Assembly (NCBI RefSeq): GCF_902859645.1
Contig: NZ_CADIJR010000002.1
Location: 1 to 64,000 of the forward strand
Direction of reading: 5' to 3'
Length of the DNA: 64,000 nucleotides
Source: Achromobacter insuavis
Lineage (GTDB): Bacteria; Pseudomonadota; Gammaproteobacteria; Burkholderiales; Burkholderiaceae_B
Part shown: one piece after another, positions 45,905-55,227 of the stretch
How positions within the stretch are numbered: the stretch's first letter is position 1
How the letters are laid out: each line of letters opens with the position of its first letter
Notes under the pieces: model-generated
The model's input: only the letters and a program-made list of their open reading frames with translations
What the model was told of the DNA's origin: nothing
Databases searched by the model: none
Made by a program: the position numbers and the translations under genes

Positions 45905-45927
45905 AAAAAAAACCCGCCGAAGCGGGC
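45905..45927 (-). terminator. Strong terminator between tail-fibre genes and the lysis cassette
   Basis: On the minus strand GCCCGC-TTCG-GCGGG is followed by eight T. It separates the structural operon from holin/endolysin/spanin, so lysis genes need either antitermination or their own promoter. Confidence 0.85.
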
Positions 45928-45949
45928 ATCTATTTGCAAATCAAACCGA

Positions 45950-46147
45950 TCAGAGAGAGACCGGCGGCCGAGGCTCTGCCATGAGGATGACGCCATTGGG
46001 CGTGACCCCCGCAATCTCGCCGCCACTCTCGCCCCACGCCTCGTATTCGCCTGGCGCCAGCTTCACAGCGTCGGATGGCATGCCGCCCTGGCCGTGCACC
46101 TCCAGTGAATAGAACCCCTTCTTTTCCTCGCTGTAGTACATATCCAT
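45950..46147 (-). CDS. Small phage protein, tail-fibre associated
   Basis: A 65-residue protein starting MDMYYSEEKKGFYSLEVHG. The YYS...GFY...DAVKL pattern resembles the N-terminal part of tail-fibre assembly proteins. It follows the fibre gene by 9 bp, which supports that role. There is no C-terminal chaperone domain, so it may be a shortened form. Confidence 0.6.
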   Translation of the reverse strand: MDMYYSEEKKGFYSLEVHGQGGMPSDAVKLAPGEYEAWGESGGEIAGVTPNGVILMAEPRPPVSL

Positions 46148-46156
46148 CTTCTTCCC

Positions 46157-46969
46157 CTATCGCCCTATAACTCGATACCTGACCACGACATTCCACGGCG
46201 TCGACGTGGACGAATTCCCACGCCGCAGCGTCACCCCAGTGGTGGTCAATGTGTCCGTCATCACGGAGCAGCTAACCTGTGTCGGAGCAGGCGTTTCCAC
46301 GGATATAGCGATACTCAGTGCATTAGCCGTGAATGCCATAGGAAAGGTCACCACAGCATCTGACGTGCTGTTCGCAGGTAACGTGACGAGCGCGACAACC
46401 CCCCACTGCTCAATGATCCCACTCGGCAGGATCTGGAAACCGTTGAACGTGGCCGAATAGTTAGTACCCTGAAATGCCGCTCTCAACGACGCGGGGCTGA
46501 GCGTCGTGTCACTACTGGTGAGCCCCTGAGCCTCCGGCGTCGTAGCGCGCCGAGAGATCCCAGAAACCAATGTTGTTGCCGGAACCGCGGCGACGCCAGC
46601 GACGACAGATTTCACAAACGCAGTGGTGGAGAGCTTCGTCGAGTTATCTGTAACAACAGGCGTGGGCGCAGTTGGTGTACCAGTGAACTCTGGCGACTCC
46701 AACGGTGCGAAGCGCTCCAAATTAGACTCAATGAGTGCCTTCACCGCCTTGAACAACAGGGTGTTGTCGTTACGATTTAATGTCTGGCCCCCGCCTTGAA
46801 TTAAAGCGACCAGTTCTTCCTGCATCGCGTTGAATGCGTAGGCGGGCCACTGCGTTGCAGGCTTGTTCGTCGAGGGATTGCCATCGGTTGCCCAGCCGGG
46901 CGTGCCGGTGGCAGGAGCCGCATCGGCCTGCTCCTTGGTGACGGTGTAGGGTGCAATCAGAAGGTCCAT
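46157..46969 (-). CDS. Phage tail fibre protein
   Basis: A 270-residue protein. The N-terminal part (TPGWATDGNPSTNKPATQWPAYAFNAMQEE) attaches to the baseplate in many Mu- and lambda-type phages. The middle is Ser/Thr/Ala-rich, and the C-terminal ~90 residues (GFQILPSGIIEQWG...) form a beta-rich gp53-like tip domain. It probably determines host receptor binding. Confidence 0.82.
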   Translation of the reverse strand: MDLLIAPYTVTKEQADAAPATGTPGWATDGNPSTNKPATQWPAYAFNAMQEELVALIQGGGQTLNRNDNTLLFKAVKALIESNLERFAPLESPEFTGTPTAPTPVVTDNSTKLSTTAFVKSVVAGVAAVPATTLVSGISRRATTPEAQGLTSSDTTLSPASLRAAFQGTNYSATFNGFQILPSGIIEQWGVVALVTLPANSTSDAVVTFPMAFTANALSIAISVETPAPTQVSCSVMTDTLTTTGVTLRRGNSSTSTPWNVVVRYRVIGR

Positions 46970-47566
46970 TCAGGTCTGCTCCGAATACGAGAAATTGAGC
47001 AATGTGTGCGCGGGCTTTGAAGCCAGCAGCTCACATTGCAGAACGTTGTTACTCCAGTAGGCGAAGGGGCCGCCAAACGAGTCGCCGAAGTGAAGCCGGT
47101 TTACGGTGAAGGTAGGAGCGTTCACCTGCCAGGCGTGCGCCCAGTCCTCCCCACCAAAAGGCGTGCCGAAGCGCTTTCCGAATCGGGATGGCATGAATTG
47201 CCTCACCGCCACGTCATAGCCAAGACGCTTCGCCAATCCAGTGAAGTACGGTATCGACTGGCCCCCAGTGGCCGTAAGCCGCGCGACGACCTGCGCCCGG
47301 CGGGCTTGGATCGTCGGCGCCGGTCCTGCACAAGGGTCCGGCAGCCCCAGCGTCAATTCCCACTCCGGAAGGAGTTCGTAGGTTGAGCCAGGAAAGGCGT
47401 CAACCAGAAGTTGATTTGCGCGAGCCGTGTTGACCTCGTAAACCGTCACCAAGCCAAGCAAAGCGCGACTTTGGACGCTGCTTGCATCCCGCGACCAGGC
47501 CCTCCCCCGCGGCAAGAGGCTCATGAACGCCTGGAGGAAGTCTCCCGCGCGTAGTTTCAAGCCCAT
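46970..47566 (-). CDS. Mu gp48/YmfQ-like baseplate protein (DUF2313)
   Basis: A 198-residue protein starting MGLKLRAGDFLQAFMSLLPRGRAW cut after LLPRG. The family pattern is LLPRGRAWSRD, then DPRTTYELLPEWE-like (FPGSTYELLPEWE) and GLPDPC. It is expected in the baseplate between gp47 and the fibre. Its stop is directly followed by the fibre start. Confidence 0.85.
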   Translation of the reverse strand: MGLKLRAGDFLQAFMSLLPRGRAWSRDASSVQSRALLGLVTVYEVNTARANQLLVDAFPGSTYELLPEWELTLGLPDPCAGPAPTIQARRAQVVARLTATGGQSIPYFTGLAKRLGYDVAVRQFMPSRFGKRFGTPFGGEDWAHAWQVNAPTFTVNRLHFGDSFGGPFAYWSNNVLQCELLASKPAHTLLNFSYSEQT

Positions 47567-47575
47567 TCCTCGCCC

Positions 47576-48739
47576 CTATAGGTACGTGACGCCGCCAAGC
47601 GTTGGCAGCTGCCCGATCAGGTTCGTGACGTTGCCCGGGTATACCGTCACAACGCCATTAACTGTCCCGGCCACCTCGACCAAAAGCCAGCCTGAAGCGC
47701 CAGAAACGCTGTTAATTGCGCCCTCGATATCGTTGCGGTTGATCGTCCCGCCGCGGGCATCTCCTGTACGAAATAGCACGTCAGCCAACGCGGCAGAGAT
47801 TGCGTTTCGCGTCGCCGTGCCGGCGCCCGACAGCCCGGATATCTTGAAATGCAGGCTGTTGTCCAGCGGCGCGCACGCAAATACGAGGGCGGTAACGGGC
47901 TGCAGGCCAATCAGCGCGTCAGCCAACACCAGCTGGTCGCCGGTTGCCACTGCGGCGCGCGGCAAGGCATCAGGCCCCTGATCGTGCTGCGACACCCCAT
48001 CAGCGCCCTGGGGGAATCCACCGTGTTGGGACTGCGCTGTATCCATCATGAACCGCAGAACGACCGTCCCCGCCCCCATGCCATTGGGCGAGCACCAGGC
48101 CCGGCTTACCCCTGGAACGGCCAGCGCCCAACGAACGTAGTCATCCGCATTGCCACCGTGTGGCGTCTCCTGATAAGCGGCAATGACGCGCTCGCTGTAT
48201 GCGTCCGGGGACTCCACATCCGCCCCGGTAGCGATCGCGCCCACGACTGTGCCAGTGGATTGCAGGCCCGTGATGGTCGAGGAAAGTGTCACAGGCGTGC
48301 CGGCCGGACAATTCCCCGCAGCTCCAGCCCCTGCCGCTCGCAGGACGACAACCGCCTTGCCGTCCTCACCGACCGCTTGAGTCGCATCGACCGTGTAGGC
48401 CGTACCATCCGACCGCTTGACTTCGATTCCGGCGCTGATGACGACTCCAGCCGTCCCAGTGAACTGGGCCGAAATCACGGCCGCTACGGCGTCCTTCCGG
48501 AATACATTCTTCATCGCCCCCCAGCCCGCCAGGTACTCGTCTGTCGCGGTCCATGGGACGGCTTGCTTGGAGATCCAGTCGATATAGCCGAAGTGCAGGT
48601 GGGCAAGTCCGGCTTGAGCGACGCCCAGCACGCGCAGGACAGCCTTGCGCAGGAGTGCATTCGCGCCATCCAGAGTGGCGTTGATATCCGCCAGAACCTG
48701 ATTTCTCAGTTCTGACAGCGTAGGACGAGAAAATGGCAT
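47576..48739 (-). CDS. Baseplate J-like protein (Mu gp47)
   Basis: A 387-residue wedge protein. It starts at the ATG at 48739 (MPFSRPTLSELRNQVLADIN); a frame extension to 48886 overlaps gp46 and is unlike the family. It has the conserved GTAGVVISAGIEVKRSDGT region and the PHGGNADDYVRWALAVPGV motif. It follows gp46 by one base. Confidence 0.9.
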   Translation of the reverse strand: MPFSRPTLSELRNQVLADINATLDGANALLRKAVLRVLGVAQAGLAHLHFGYIDWISKQAVPWTATDEYLAGWGAMKNVFRKDAVAAVISAQFTGTAGVVISAGIEVKRSDGTAYTVDATQAVGEDGKAVVVLRAAGAGAAGNCPAGTPVTLSSTITGLQSTGTVVGAIATGADVESPDAYSERVIAAYQETPHGGNADDYVRWALAVPGVSRAWCSPNGMGAGTVVLRFMMDTAQSQHGGFPQGADGVSQHDQGPDALPRAAVATGDQLVLADALIGLQPVTALVFACAPLDNSLHFKISGLSGAGTATRNAISAALADVLFRTGDARGGTINRNDIEGAINSVSGASGWLLVEVAGTVNGVVTVYPGNVTNLIGQLPTLGGVTYL

Positions 48740-48740
48740 A

Positions 48741-49193
48741 TCAGTTGATTCCGTTCCATGCCCAGAGGTACTTCCCTGTGTGCAGGGAATCACCGCCAGG
48801 CGAATAGGCAATGATCTGGGCGCCGAGAAAAGACTCTCGAACCCACTCCACGCGGATGTCGAAGCGCGCCACAACCCCATCATCAATCAGCCACCTCAAC
48901 GCCTCGGCCAGATAGTCGTAGGCACGATTGAGCGTCGTCTGGGTCTGCTTTTCGCGCTGCAGGAGCCAGAGCTTGCTGCCCACGGGTGCATCGGGATCGA
49001 ACTGGTCTCCCCACCACCCCCGAGGATCTCCTGTTCCATCCGGGATGACGTCATCCGGGGCTGCCATCGCGTCGGTGAAGACGCTGACCAGCATGGCAGT
49101 TGCAAGATCCGCCCCGGTGAGCAGCGCGCCTTCCGACAACATCCAATCACCGTGGGCAACGGCAGCATCCCAAACTGTTCGGATATCGCTCAT
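48741..49193 (-). CDS. Mu gp46-like baseplate protein
   Basis: A 150-residue protein with the GP46 family pattern (PDGTGDPRGWWGDQF and GSKLWLLQREKQT). It joins tail tube and baseplate wedges (family knowledge). Its start overlaps the gp45 stop by 4 bp (ATGA). Confidence 0.9.
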   Translation of the reverse strand: MSDIRTVWDAAVAHGDWMLSEGALLTGADLATAMLVSVFTDAMAAPDDVIPDGTGDPRGWWGDQFDPDAPVGSKLWLLQREKQTQTTLNRAYDYLAEALRWLIDDGVVARFDIRVEWVRESFLGAQIIAYSPGGDSLHTGKYLWAWNGIN

Positions 49194-49804
49194 TGCGGCA
49201 CCTCGGGCTTGTCAGAGGTCACGGTCGATCCGCCCGACTGGACGTTCTTGACGGGATGCTGGTGGACGTTAAACACGTCCCGCATGCCCTTCATGGTTCG
49301 ACTGTTCGACTCGTAGTTGTCCTGCATGTCGCCCGTCGACTTCACCATGGGCGTCTGCAGGTCGATCCCGCCAGGCGCGACGATGGTCAACTTTCCGCTC
49401 AGGTTCCAGGTCACGTTGTTCGCGTTGTTCACGACCACATCCTGGCCCTTGACCTCGACGACGATCCCGCCATCGGCGGTAAGGTAGACATACTTTCCGT
49501 CTTGGCTGTACAGCTTCGTTTCACCGGCCAGCAGGCCGCGCGGCCGGCTCCCTTGATGGTTGACGCCGACCACCATGGTGGATGATCGGTCGCCCGACAC
49601 CGCTGCCAGAGCAGCGTCAGACCCCACCGGCGGATTCGACGTAAGGCCGAATTCCTGCGGACGCACCCGCCTGTCCGCCACTTCCAACCCGCTGGCCCTC
49701 ACTTGCATCAGCTGCACCGGCCCGCTGTCATCCACGGCCGTGACAACACCGCGCCCAACCATCATCTGAAGCCGGCGCCACAGCCTTTCGATTGCTTGTT
49801 CCAT
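49190..49804 (-). CDS. Baseplate assembly protein V / Mu gp45 spike
   Basis: A 204-residue central spike protein. It has an N-terminal OB-fold (MMVGRGVVTAVDDSGPVQLMQV, first part) with the EFGLTSNPPVGSDAALAAV segment, and a beta-helical C-terminus with repeated V/L-x-V pattern and an HQHPV motif (probable metal site). It follows gp44 by one base. Confidence 0.88.
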   Translation of the reverse strand: MEQAIERLWRRLQMMVGRGVVTAVDDSGPVQLMQVRASGLEVADRRVRPQEFGLTSNPPVGSDAALAAVSGDRSSTMVVGVNHQGSRPRGLLAGETKLYSQDGKYVYLTADGGIVVEVKGQDVVVNNANNVTWNLSGKLTIVAPGGIDLQTPMVKSTGDMQDNYESNSRTMKGMRDVFNVHQHPVKNVQSGGSTVTSDKPEVPQ

Positions 49805-49805
49805 A

Positions 49806-50924
49806 TCACCCCACCACTTGATCCGGTGCGAATTGAGCCCAGATGAAGGGCTGCTGATAGAAGGCCTGCGGCGGCATCAGCACCACGTCGCAGGTCGTAC
49901 CTGCGCGTCCACGGTTGTAGGTCGTCTCGGCGATCAACCACGAAACAGGCGTGGCCTCGGATCCCAACTTCAAGGACGGGATCGCAAGGGAAGCCATCGT
50001 GTTGGGCGTGTACAGCGCCCCCGCCGAATCCCGCCAACTGTCGGTGTTCAGCCGAACAAAGAAGGACCGCCCCTGCCGCCGAGACATTTCCCACTTGGCC
50101 CTGTCTTCAGCCACCATGCTTCCGCCCAGGAGGTTCTCCGACAGCACAACCCGCGGCCGGTATCGAGGCACGCTTTCATCCACCAGATGCGCGATCTGGT
50201 TGGGAGCGCCGCCAACATCGCTGAACTGATCCAGCCCCTGATAGATCGCGTAGTAGTCGCTGAACTTCTGATCCATCGAGTACGAGGCGACGGCCGAGCC
50301 AATGTTCACGCCCTCCTGGAATCCGCTGGCCGCGGCCTGTAGCCCAATGCCCGACAGCAGCAGATCACCCGATGGCGTGTCGTACAGCAGGAGGCCACGG
50401 TATCGGCAAACCCGCTCCAGGATGTCATACGCGCTCTCGCCCGCGATGATTACCACCTGCTCGATCGGTGCGCCTTGGTTCGTACCTTCGGCCACGCTCG
50501 CCTTGATCCCGAACGGTGCGCAAAGCGTCTGAGCGATATACAGCGCGCTCGCATTGGTGAGTTGGAAGCCATCGAAAACTGCCGCGCAATCCACGATGTC
50601 CTGACACTTGCTACGGCCAACCAACGTGACCGAATGCGCCCCGTCGGTGAACGATGGCACGAAGCGATCGACCCAGCCAGTGGAAACGCGGTCCTCTCCG
50701 AGGAACACTTCGCAGTAATCCCCGGGCTGTACCTGCATATCCGGCCGCGTCGCGATGGGATAGCGATCAGTCATCTTCACCAGGAAATCAGAGGGGCATC
50801 GCTCGATTCCTCTCGTGAACCGCACCTCCTGCCACCCTCCGAGAACGCGCGTATTGGACAGCTCATAGCCCCGTCCGACACGGGTCGAAGTGGACACACG
50901 CAGCGTCAGATCATCACCATTCAT
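49806..50924 (-). CDS. Mu gp44 (gpP)-like baseplate hub protein
   Basis: A 372-residue hub protein of the gp27/gpD-like fold. Marker segments are CEVFLGEDRVSTGWVDRF and RSKCQDIVDCAAVFDG. The start overlaps the gp43-like stop as ATGA, and the gene order 43-44-45-46-47-48 is exactly that of Mu. Confidence 0.88.
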   Translation of the reverse strand: MNGDDLTLRVSTSTRVGRGYELSNTRVLGGWQEVRFTRGIERCPSDFLVKMTDRYPIATRPDMQVQPGDYCEVFLGEDRVSTGWVDRFVPSFTDGAHSVTLVGRSKCQDIVDCAAVFDGFQLTNASALYIAQTLCAPFGIKASVAEGTNQGAPIEQVVIIAGESAYDILERVCRYRGLLLYDTPSGDLLLSGIGLQAAASGFQEGVNIGSAVASYSMDQKFSDYYAIYQGLDQFSDVGGAPNQIAHLVDESVPRYRPRVVLSENLLGGSMVAEDRAKWEMSRRQGRSFFVRLNTDSWRDSAGALYTPNTMASLAIPSLKLGSEATPVSWLIAETTYNRGRAGTTCDVVLMPPQAFYQQPFIWAQFAPDQVVG

Positions 50925-52345
50925 TTCGACAGTGCCTCAAACTGGGGCGGCATAAACGCCGGGTGGATAGGATTGACCTGGCGCACAAGTTCTCCGGCTC
51001 TCGCCGGATCCCGGTAGATTCGATTTGCCAGCGCCAGCGCAGGCTGGGAGGCGTTGAAGGAAAACGCCCCCATCTGTGCCAGATTGCCCCCCCTTGCCTG
51101 AAGGTCGGAAACGACGGCCTTCCTGAGCTGACGCAATGCGTCATAGCTGGCGTCGTCACCACTATCGCCAGCAATCAGGATCTCGGAATCCAAAATTCCG
51201 ACAACGTCCGTCTGCACCCTCGCGGCATCCTCTTGCGAGAACGGCTGATAGTCCGCCGCCGCCTGGGCCAATGCTGCGATTGCCACGCGTCGAAGATGGG
51301 CAGAACATGCGACGTTGGCCGTTGCAATGGCCTGCCCGATAGGCGACTCGGTAGATTCGCCGGCGGGTTGGAACACGGCCAGGCGGCCAAGCATCGCCAT
51401 GCCATCCGCCGGGTCAACGGCCGTCGCGGCAACAGACTGCACAAATGCATTCGCAGCATCGCCATATGCCGACGTATCGACGATATTCGCGGCCGCCTGT
51501 TGCAACTTGACGCCTGCAGCAACCACGGCCGCACTGGCGGCCACATTGGCGGTTAGCAGATCGGCCGCCGACGCGCTGCCGGAAGCCTTCCGATTGGAGG
51601 TCAGGAAGCCCGAATTTCCGCCGCCAAAGAGGCGACCGAAATTGCCGCGCAGGCTCGACACTGCATTGAATACGCGTCGGACGCCGTTGACAATTCCAAC
51701 CGTCATCTGGTAGTAGCGCACCGCGGTGTTGACGACCTGGCGAACCACTGCAACGCCCTGCCTGATCGCCGCAGCGACCTTGCGCGCCATGTCCAGCAGG
51801 CTACCCTTTCGAACGGCATCCGCAGCCTTGTTCACCTGGTCGCCCGTCGATTCACCGGCTTGCGGATACTTCCGTTCGCCGCTGACGATCAGCGACATCG
51901 TGAACTCGAATACGCGCCCCAGATCCTTCCGCTCCTCCAGCTCCAGATCCAGACACACAACGTTCGCGACAGTCCCCAGAGTCGGATGAACCAGCGTCTT
52001 CGGCCCGGCGGTCTCGCAGACCGTCAAAAAGGCTGCACGCTGGCCGACTACGCCGCCTCCCCCATAGATGGCGCTGTCCTCGATGAGGAACCCGTGGATC
52101 CGGAACTGCCTGGGAAGCTTCCCCTGATCCTCTGCCCATACCTCATCCCGATATGGATACACATGGACAGCCTGACGGCGACCAGCGTGCAGGCGCGCCC
52201 CGTTCACACCGAACGGAACGCCCCCATAGGAAGCTTGCTGCAGCGAAGCCTCCCAGCTGCCGGCGCCAGGCCCCAGCAGGTCGCCAACGGCGTTCGCAAC
52301 GCCGCCAATGCTGCCTGCGACCTGTACGACGTCCGAGATTTTCAT
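50921..52345 (-). CDS. Mu gp43-like DNA circularisation/tail protein
   Basis: A 474-residue protein with an N-terminal 'DNA circularisation' domain (ASYGGVPFGVNGARLHAGRR and HVYPYRDEVWAEDQG), despite its name a tail/baseplate component in Mu. The remainder is Ala-rich and helical. ATGA overlaps link it to both neighbours. Confidence 0.85.
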   Translation of the reverse strand: MKISDVVQVAGSIGGVANAVGDLLGPGAGSWEASLQQASYGGVPFGVNGARLHAGRRQAVHVYPYRDEVWAEDQGKLPRQFRIHGFLIEDSAIYGGGGVVGQRAAFLTVCETAGPKTLVHPTLGTVANVVCLDLELEERKDLGRVFEFTMSLIVSGERKYPQAGESTGDQVNKAADAVRKGSLLDMARKVAAAIRQGVAVVRQVVNTAVRYYQMTVGIVNGVRRVFNAVSSLRGNFGRLFGGGNSGFLTSNRKASGSASAADLLTANVAASAAVVAAGVKLQQAAANIVDTSAYGDAANAFVQSVAATAVDPADGMAMLGRLAVFQPAGESTESPIGQAIATANVACSAHLRRVAIAALAQAAADYQPFSQEDAARVQTDVVGILDSEILIAGDSGDDASYDALRQLRKAVVSDLQARGGNLAQMGAFSFNASQPALALANRIYRDPARAGELVRQVNPIHPAFMPPQFEALSK

Positions 52346-54327
52346 GGCATAGCCCCCAGGCCCATTGAATAGTTCACGCGCGCTGACATGCCCGCGCCAT
52401 CACCACTGTTTGTGTCGACGCGTGTACCCGGTGGCGCCGATACGTTGACCTGCAAAGTCAGCTTCTGCAGAGAAGCATCCAGCGCATCCTTGAGGCCATC
52501 GAAGCCCGGACCGTTGCCCATGCCCGGCGCTCCGGCAGCCGCGCCCAGTGCGGGATTGGCCGCTTGGGTAGATCCTGCGGCGCCGCCGCCCATGGCCCCA
52601 AGAATCCGGTCTGCCATGATTCCGCGCTTGTACTTTTCCCCTTCCACGTCAGCAGGACGCTCGTGGTATTGGGACACGATGGCCGCAGCCCTGTTGGCGC
52701 TGGTCGCACGCGCCAACAGGTCGCCAGCTACCCGCTGCTGGCCCGGACCGTTGCGCAGCTCCCAGTCGAAGAACTTCAGCTGGTCTTCCAGTGTCGAGTC
52801 GCGGATATCGCGCTTGAATACTCGCTTGAAATCTTCCTGACGGTCCGGGTGCCACTGACCGATCCCGTAGGCCTTGCCGCCATCCCCGACGCTGTAGGGA
52901 TTGCCGCCGGACTCCTGAAGAATGTTCGCGGCGATACCGGCGGCCTGCTCTTTGCTCCATCCCATGCCCATGAACTTTTGAGCGATATCCAGGATCTTCG
53001 GATCGTTCGTTCCACCGGGCGCATACTCCCCGGGGGTCAGATAGCTCTTGCCCTGCGCTCGCCCTGCGCTTGCCAGCGTAGCGTCTTCACCCGCGTTCAG
53101 GTCCTTGCTGTAGAACAATGCGCCAGCGCCGACTGCATACGGGTTCAGGATCCGGGCGTACCAGGGCGCACCAGCCGCCGCTGCACCAGCCCCGGCCGCA
53201 CCCGCTGCACCGGCAGCCGCCGTCGCCTGGAGGGCGGTGGCGGCCGCCTTGGCGGCCGTCAGGCTTGCCACCAAGGCCGCCAGGGAAACACCCCATTCGG
53301 CCATAGTCGCCGCGAACTTGATTGCCACAATACCCGCCAAGACATTGCCCCACCCGCCAAAGGTGTCGGCGATCTTGTTCACGCGGTCGTACCACGCCCC
53401 CCAGTCGATACTGGTGATCCACGAGGTCAGCTTCCCGACCGCCTCGGCCAGTCGGTCCGCGATGTTCACGCGGTTCTCATCCAGCCATGAGGTCAGCTTC
53501 TCGATCATTGGCGTCAGGACTGGAATGAGCTTGTCGCCAATCGTGTTGGCAAGGGCGCCCGTGCTGGCCTTCAAACCGTTGATCTTGTCCTGGAAGGCCG
53601 AGGCGCGCTCGATCGCTTCCTCTCCGAAGATGTAACCCCTCTTTCCGGCCTCGGCCCGATCAGCGTCGAACGTTCCCCGCTGGATCATGGGCAACAACGA
53701 CCCCATACCCAGTGCATCCGCAGCGGTACGTTGACCAGCGGGGTTCTTGATCTTCCCCAGGGCGGTCATGATGTCGCGCTGGGTGCGCTCGTAGTCAATC
53801 TGGCCGTCCTTCCCCCGGGATATCCTCACGCCCAGCCGCGACAACAGCATCATGGCTTGAGGATTGGCCCCAAACGCGGCCTCTCGAATAGTGTTTTGCG
53901 ACGACAGCATGCTCTGGTCGAACTGCTCGGCGGTCACACCGGCACGCTTGGCGGCGTAGTGCCAAGCCTGCAGGCCCCGCGTCGACATGCCCACCTGGCG
54001 CGAGGTTCTCTGCAGGCTCGATCCCAAGTCGCCCCATCGTTGTGCTAACGCTCCCACGCCGGCCGCGCCCGCCAGGCCGACAAGCGCCGACATGCCGGGG
54101 ATGATCGAGGAAATGCGATCAGCGGCAGCTCGCGCGCCCTGCGAAATCGAATTCAGGCCTGACGTGATCTTTCCAAGCGCGGTAGCGCCAGTCTTGCCGA
54201 TACTCGTTAGGCGCCCCGACATCCGGGCAGCTCTATCCCCGATACGCGAGAATGAGTCCCCGACCTTGTTGCTCACCTTCGACGCGTTATCTATCGCCGA
54301 GATTCGGAATGCCAGTTCATTGGCCAT
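52342..54327 (-). CDS. Tail tape-measure protein with tail-lysozyme domain
   Basis: A 661-residue protein starting at the ATG at 54327 with GGAGG upstream. It has N-terminal helices, a hydrophobic middle stretch (about 330-410), and at about 455-600 a phage tail lysozyme domain (FMGMGWSKEQAAGIAANILQ, ESGGNPYSV, GIGQWHPDRQ). Length sets tail length; the lysozyme part would open peptidoglycan during DNA entry. The start overlaps the frameshift product of the upstream gene. Confidence 0.9.
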   Translation of the reverse strand: MANELAFRISAIDNASKVSNKVGDSFSRIGDRAARMSGRLTSIGKTGATALGKITSGLNSISQGARAAADRISSIIPGMSALVGLAGAAGVGALAQRWGDLGSSLQRTSRQVGMSTRGLQAWHYAAKRAGVTAEQFDQSMLSSQNTIREAAFGANPQAMMLLSRLGVRISRGKDGQIDYERTQRDIMTALGKIKNPAGQRTAADALGMGSLLPMIQRGTFDADRAEAGKRGYIFGEEAIERASAFQDKINGLKASTGALANTIGDKLIPVLTPMIEKLTSWLDENRVNIADRLAEAVGKLTSWITSIDWGAWYDRVNKIADTFGGWGNVLAGIVAIKFAATMAEWGVSLAALVASLTAAKAAATALQATAAAGAAGAAGAGAAAAGAPWYARILNPYAVGAGALFYSKDLNAGEDATLASAGRAQGKSYLTPGEYAPGGTNDPKILDIAQKFMGMGWSKEQAAGIAANILQESGGNPYSVGDGGKAYGIGQWHPDRQEDFKRVFKRDIRDSTLEDQLKFFDWELRNGPGQQRVAGDLLARATSANRAAAIVSQYHERPADVEGEKYKRGIMADRILGAMGGGAAGSTQAANPALGAAAGAPGMGNGPGFDGLKDALDASLQKLTLQVNVSAPPGTRVDTNSGDGAGMSARVNYSMGLGAMP

Positions 54328-54795
54328 GTTGTGCCTCCAAGCGCTCTGCCATGTCGTGCCACCACCGCAGTTCACTCAGCCGTAGCCCCAGGACGTCACG
54401 CGGCGGCCAGGCGTAAAACTTCGCCGTAGCCGCCGCCATAAGGCCCCAATCAGGCACTGGCCGGACTACTTTCCCACGCTGGAATCCTCGTCTCCGGCGT
54501 CGACCTCGTCTTCGTCGCCAGCCATGAACGAAGTCAGGTAGTTGGCCGCCGTGGTGAAGTCGCGCGCCCCGATGCGGTTGATCACCGCAATCGGAACCCC
54601 CGACACCTTGCCGATGAGCTTGCGCAGCGCATCGCCGGCGTCTTTCGAACTGTCCTTGTTGAAAGACAGGACTTCCTCCACGATCGGTTCGCGGAGAACC
54701 AACTCGGTGAAGGTTTCGGCATCGCCCCCCTGGCCCAGGGTGACAGGCTTGCGCAGGGCGATGGTCAGTTCGTCGGGAATCTCTTTCTTCGGCAT
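54317..54795 (-). CDS. Tail assembly chaperone, -1 frameshift fusion product (~159 residues)
   Basis: The 109-codon chaperone gene ends in a GTG GGA AAG TAG context, so the lambda-type slippery heptamer GGGAAAG (54475-54469) lies in the correct phase just before the stop. A -1 slip enters a frame of 50 codons (VVRPVPDWGL, then MAAATAKFYAWPPRDVLGL, ending AQHGQ) that closes at 54317, 11 bp inside the tape-measure gene. This mirrors lambda G/GT and is expected directly upstream of the tape measure. Confidence 0.75.
54466..54795 (-). CDS. Mu gp41-like tail assembly chaperone (unshifted form)
   Basis: A 109-residue protein (MPKKEIPDELTIALRKPVTLG) of the phage tail assembly chaperone family (gpE/gp41). 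The C-terminus is acidic (GDEDEVDAGDEDSSVGK). It lies between tail tube and tape measure. See the fusion entry for the slippery site. Confidence 0.85.
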   Translation of the reverse strand: MPKKEIPDELTIALRKPVTLGQGGDAETFTELVLREPIVEEVLSFNKDSSKDAGDALRKLIGKVSGVPIAVINRIGARDFTTAANYLTSFMAGDEDEVDAGDEDSSVGK

Positions 54796-54796
54796 A

Positions 54797-55165
54797 TCAG
54801 CTCACAGTCTGTTCGGAAACGAGGGGACCTTCGAACTTGACATCGAAGGTGGCTTCAGTGGTGTCGACCTCCTGCGCATCGACGCAGGCCATGCTGCGGC
54901 CCACCACGGTCTTGCCGTTGGCGAGCTGCAGCACCACCGTCGCATTGCGCATACGGTTGAAGTCGTAAACCGTCAGACTCCCCGCATCGCGGGCAGTGAA
55001 GGAAATCGAGCCAGCGACCGGCATTTCCTTGACGCCGTGGTATCCGTCCTGGCCCACCAGGCTGGTGCGGGTAACGGTGGAGGGGCTGTACTTCGCCGCC
55101 CCTTCCAACATGTAGGAATTGCCGTCCACCGTGATTTGCGCGGTGCCGGCCAACAGATTCGCCAT
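54797..55165 (-). CDS. Tail tube protein (Mu gpM/gp40-like)
   Basis: A 122-residue protein that polymerises into the inner tube. The family pattern includes LLAGTAQITVDGNSYMLEG, YHGVKEMPVAGSISF and VKFEGP near the end. It follows the sheath after an intrinsic terminator and is followed by the chaperone gene after one base. Confidence 0.88.
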   Translation of the reverse strand: MANLLAGTAQITVDGNSYMLEGAAKYSPSTVTRTSLVGQDGYHGVKEMPVAGSISFTARDAGSLTVYDFNRMRNATVVLQLANGKTVVGRSMACVDAQEVDTTEATFDVKFEGPLVSEQTVS

Positions 55166-55183
55166 AATCGGCTCCTATAAATG

Positions 55184-55205
55184 AAAACGCCGCCCGAAGG
55201 CGGCG
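55184..55205 (-). terminator. Intra-operon terminator between sheath and tube
   Basis: On the minus strand CGCCGCC-TTCG-GGCGGCG is followed by TTTTCATTTAT. It lies 20 bp after the sheath stop. It may lower readthrough into downstream genes or be overcome by an antiterminator. Confidence 0.8.
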
Positions 55206-55227
55206 CTATGCCACAGCCCACGCGCGT

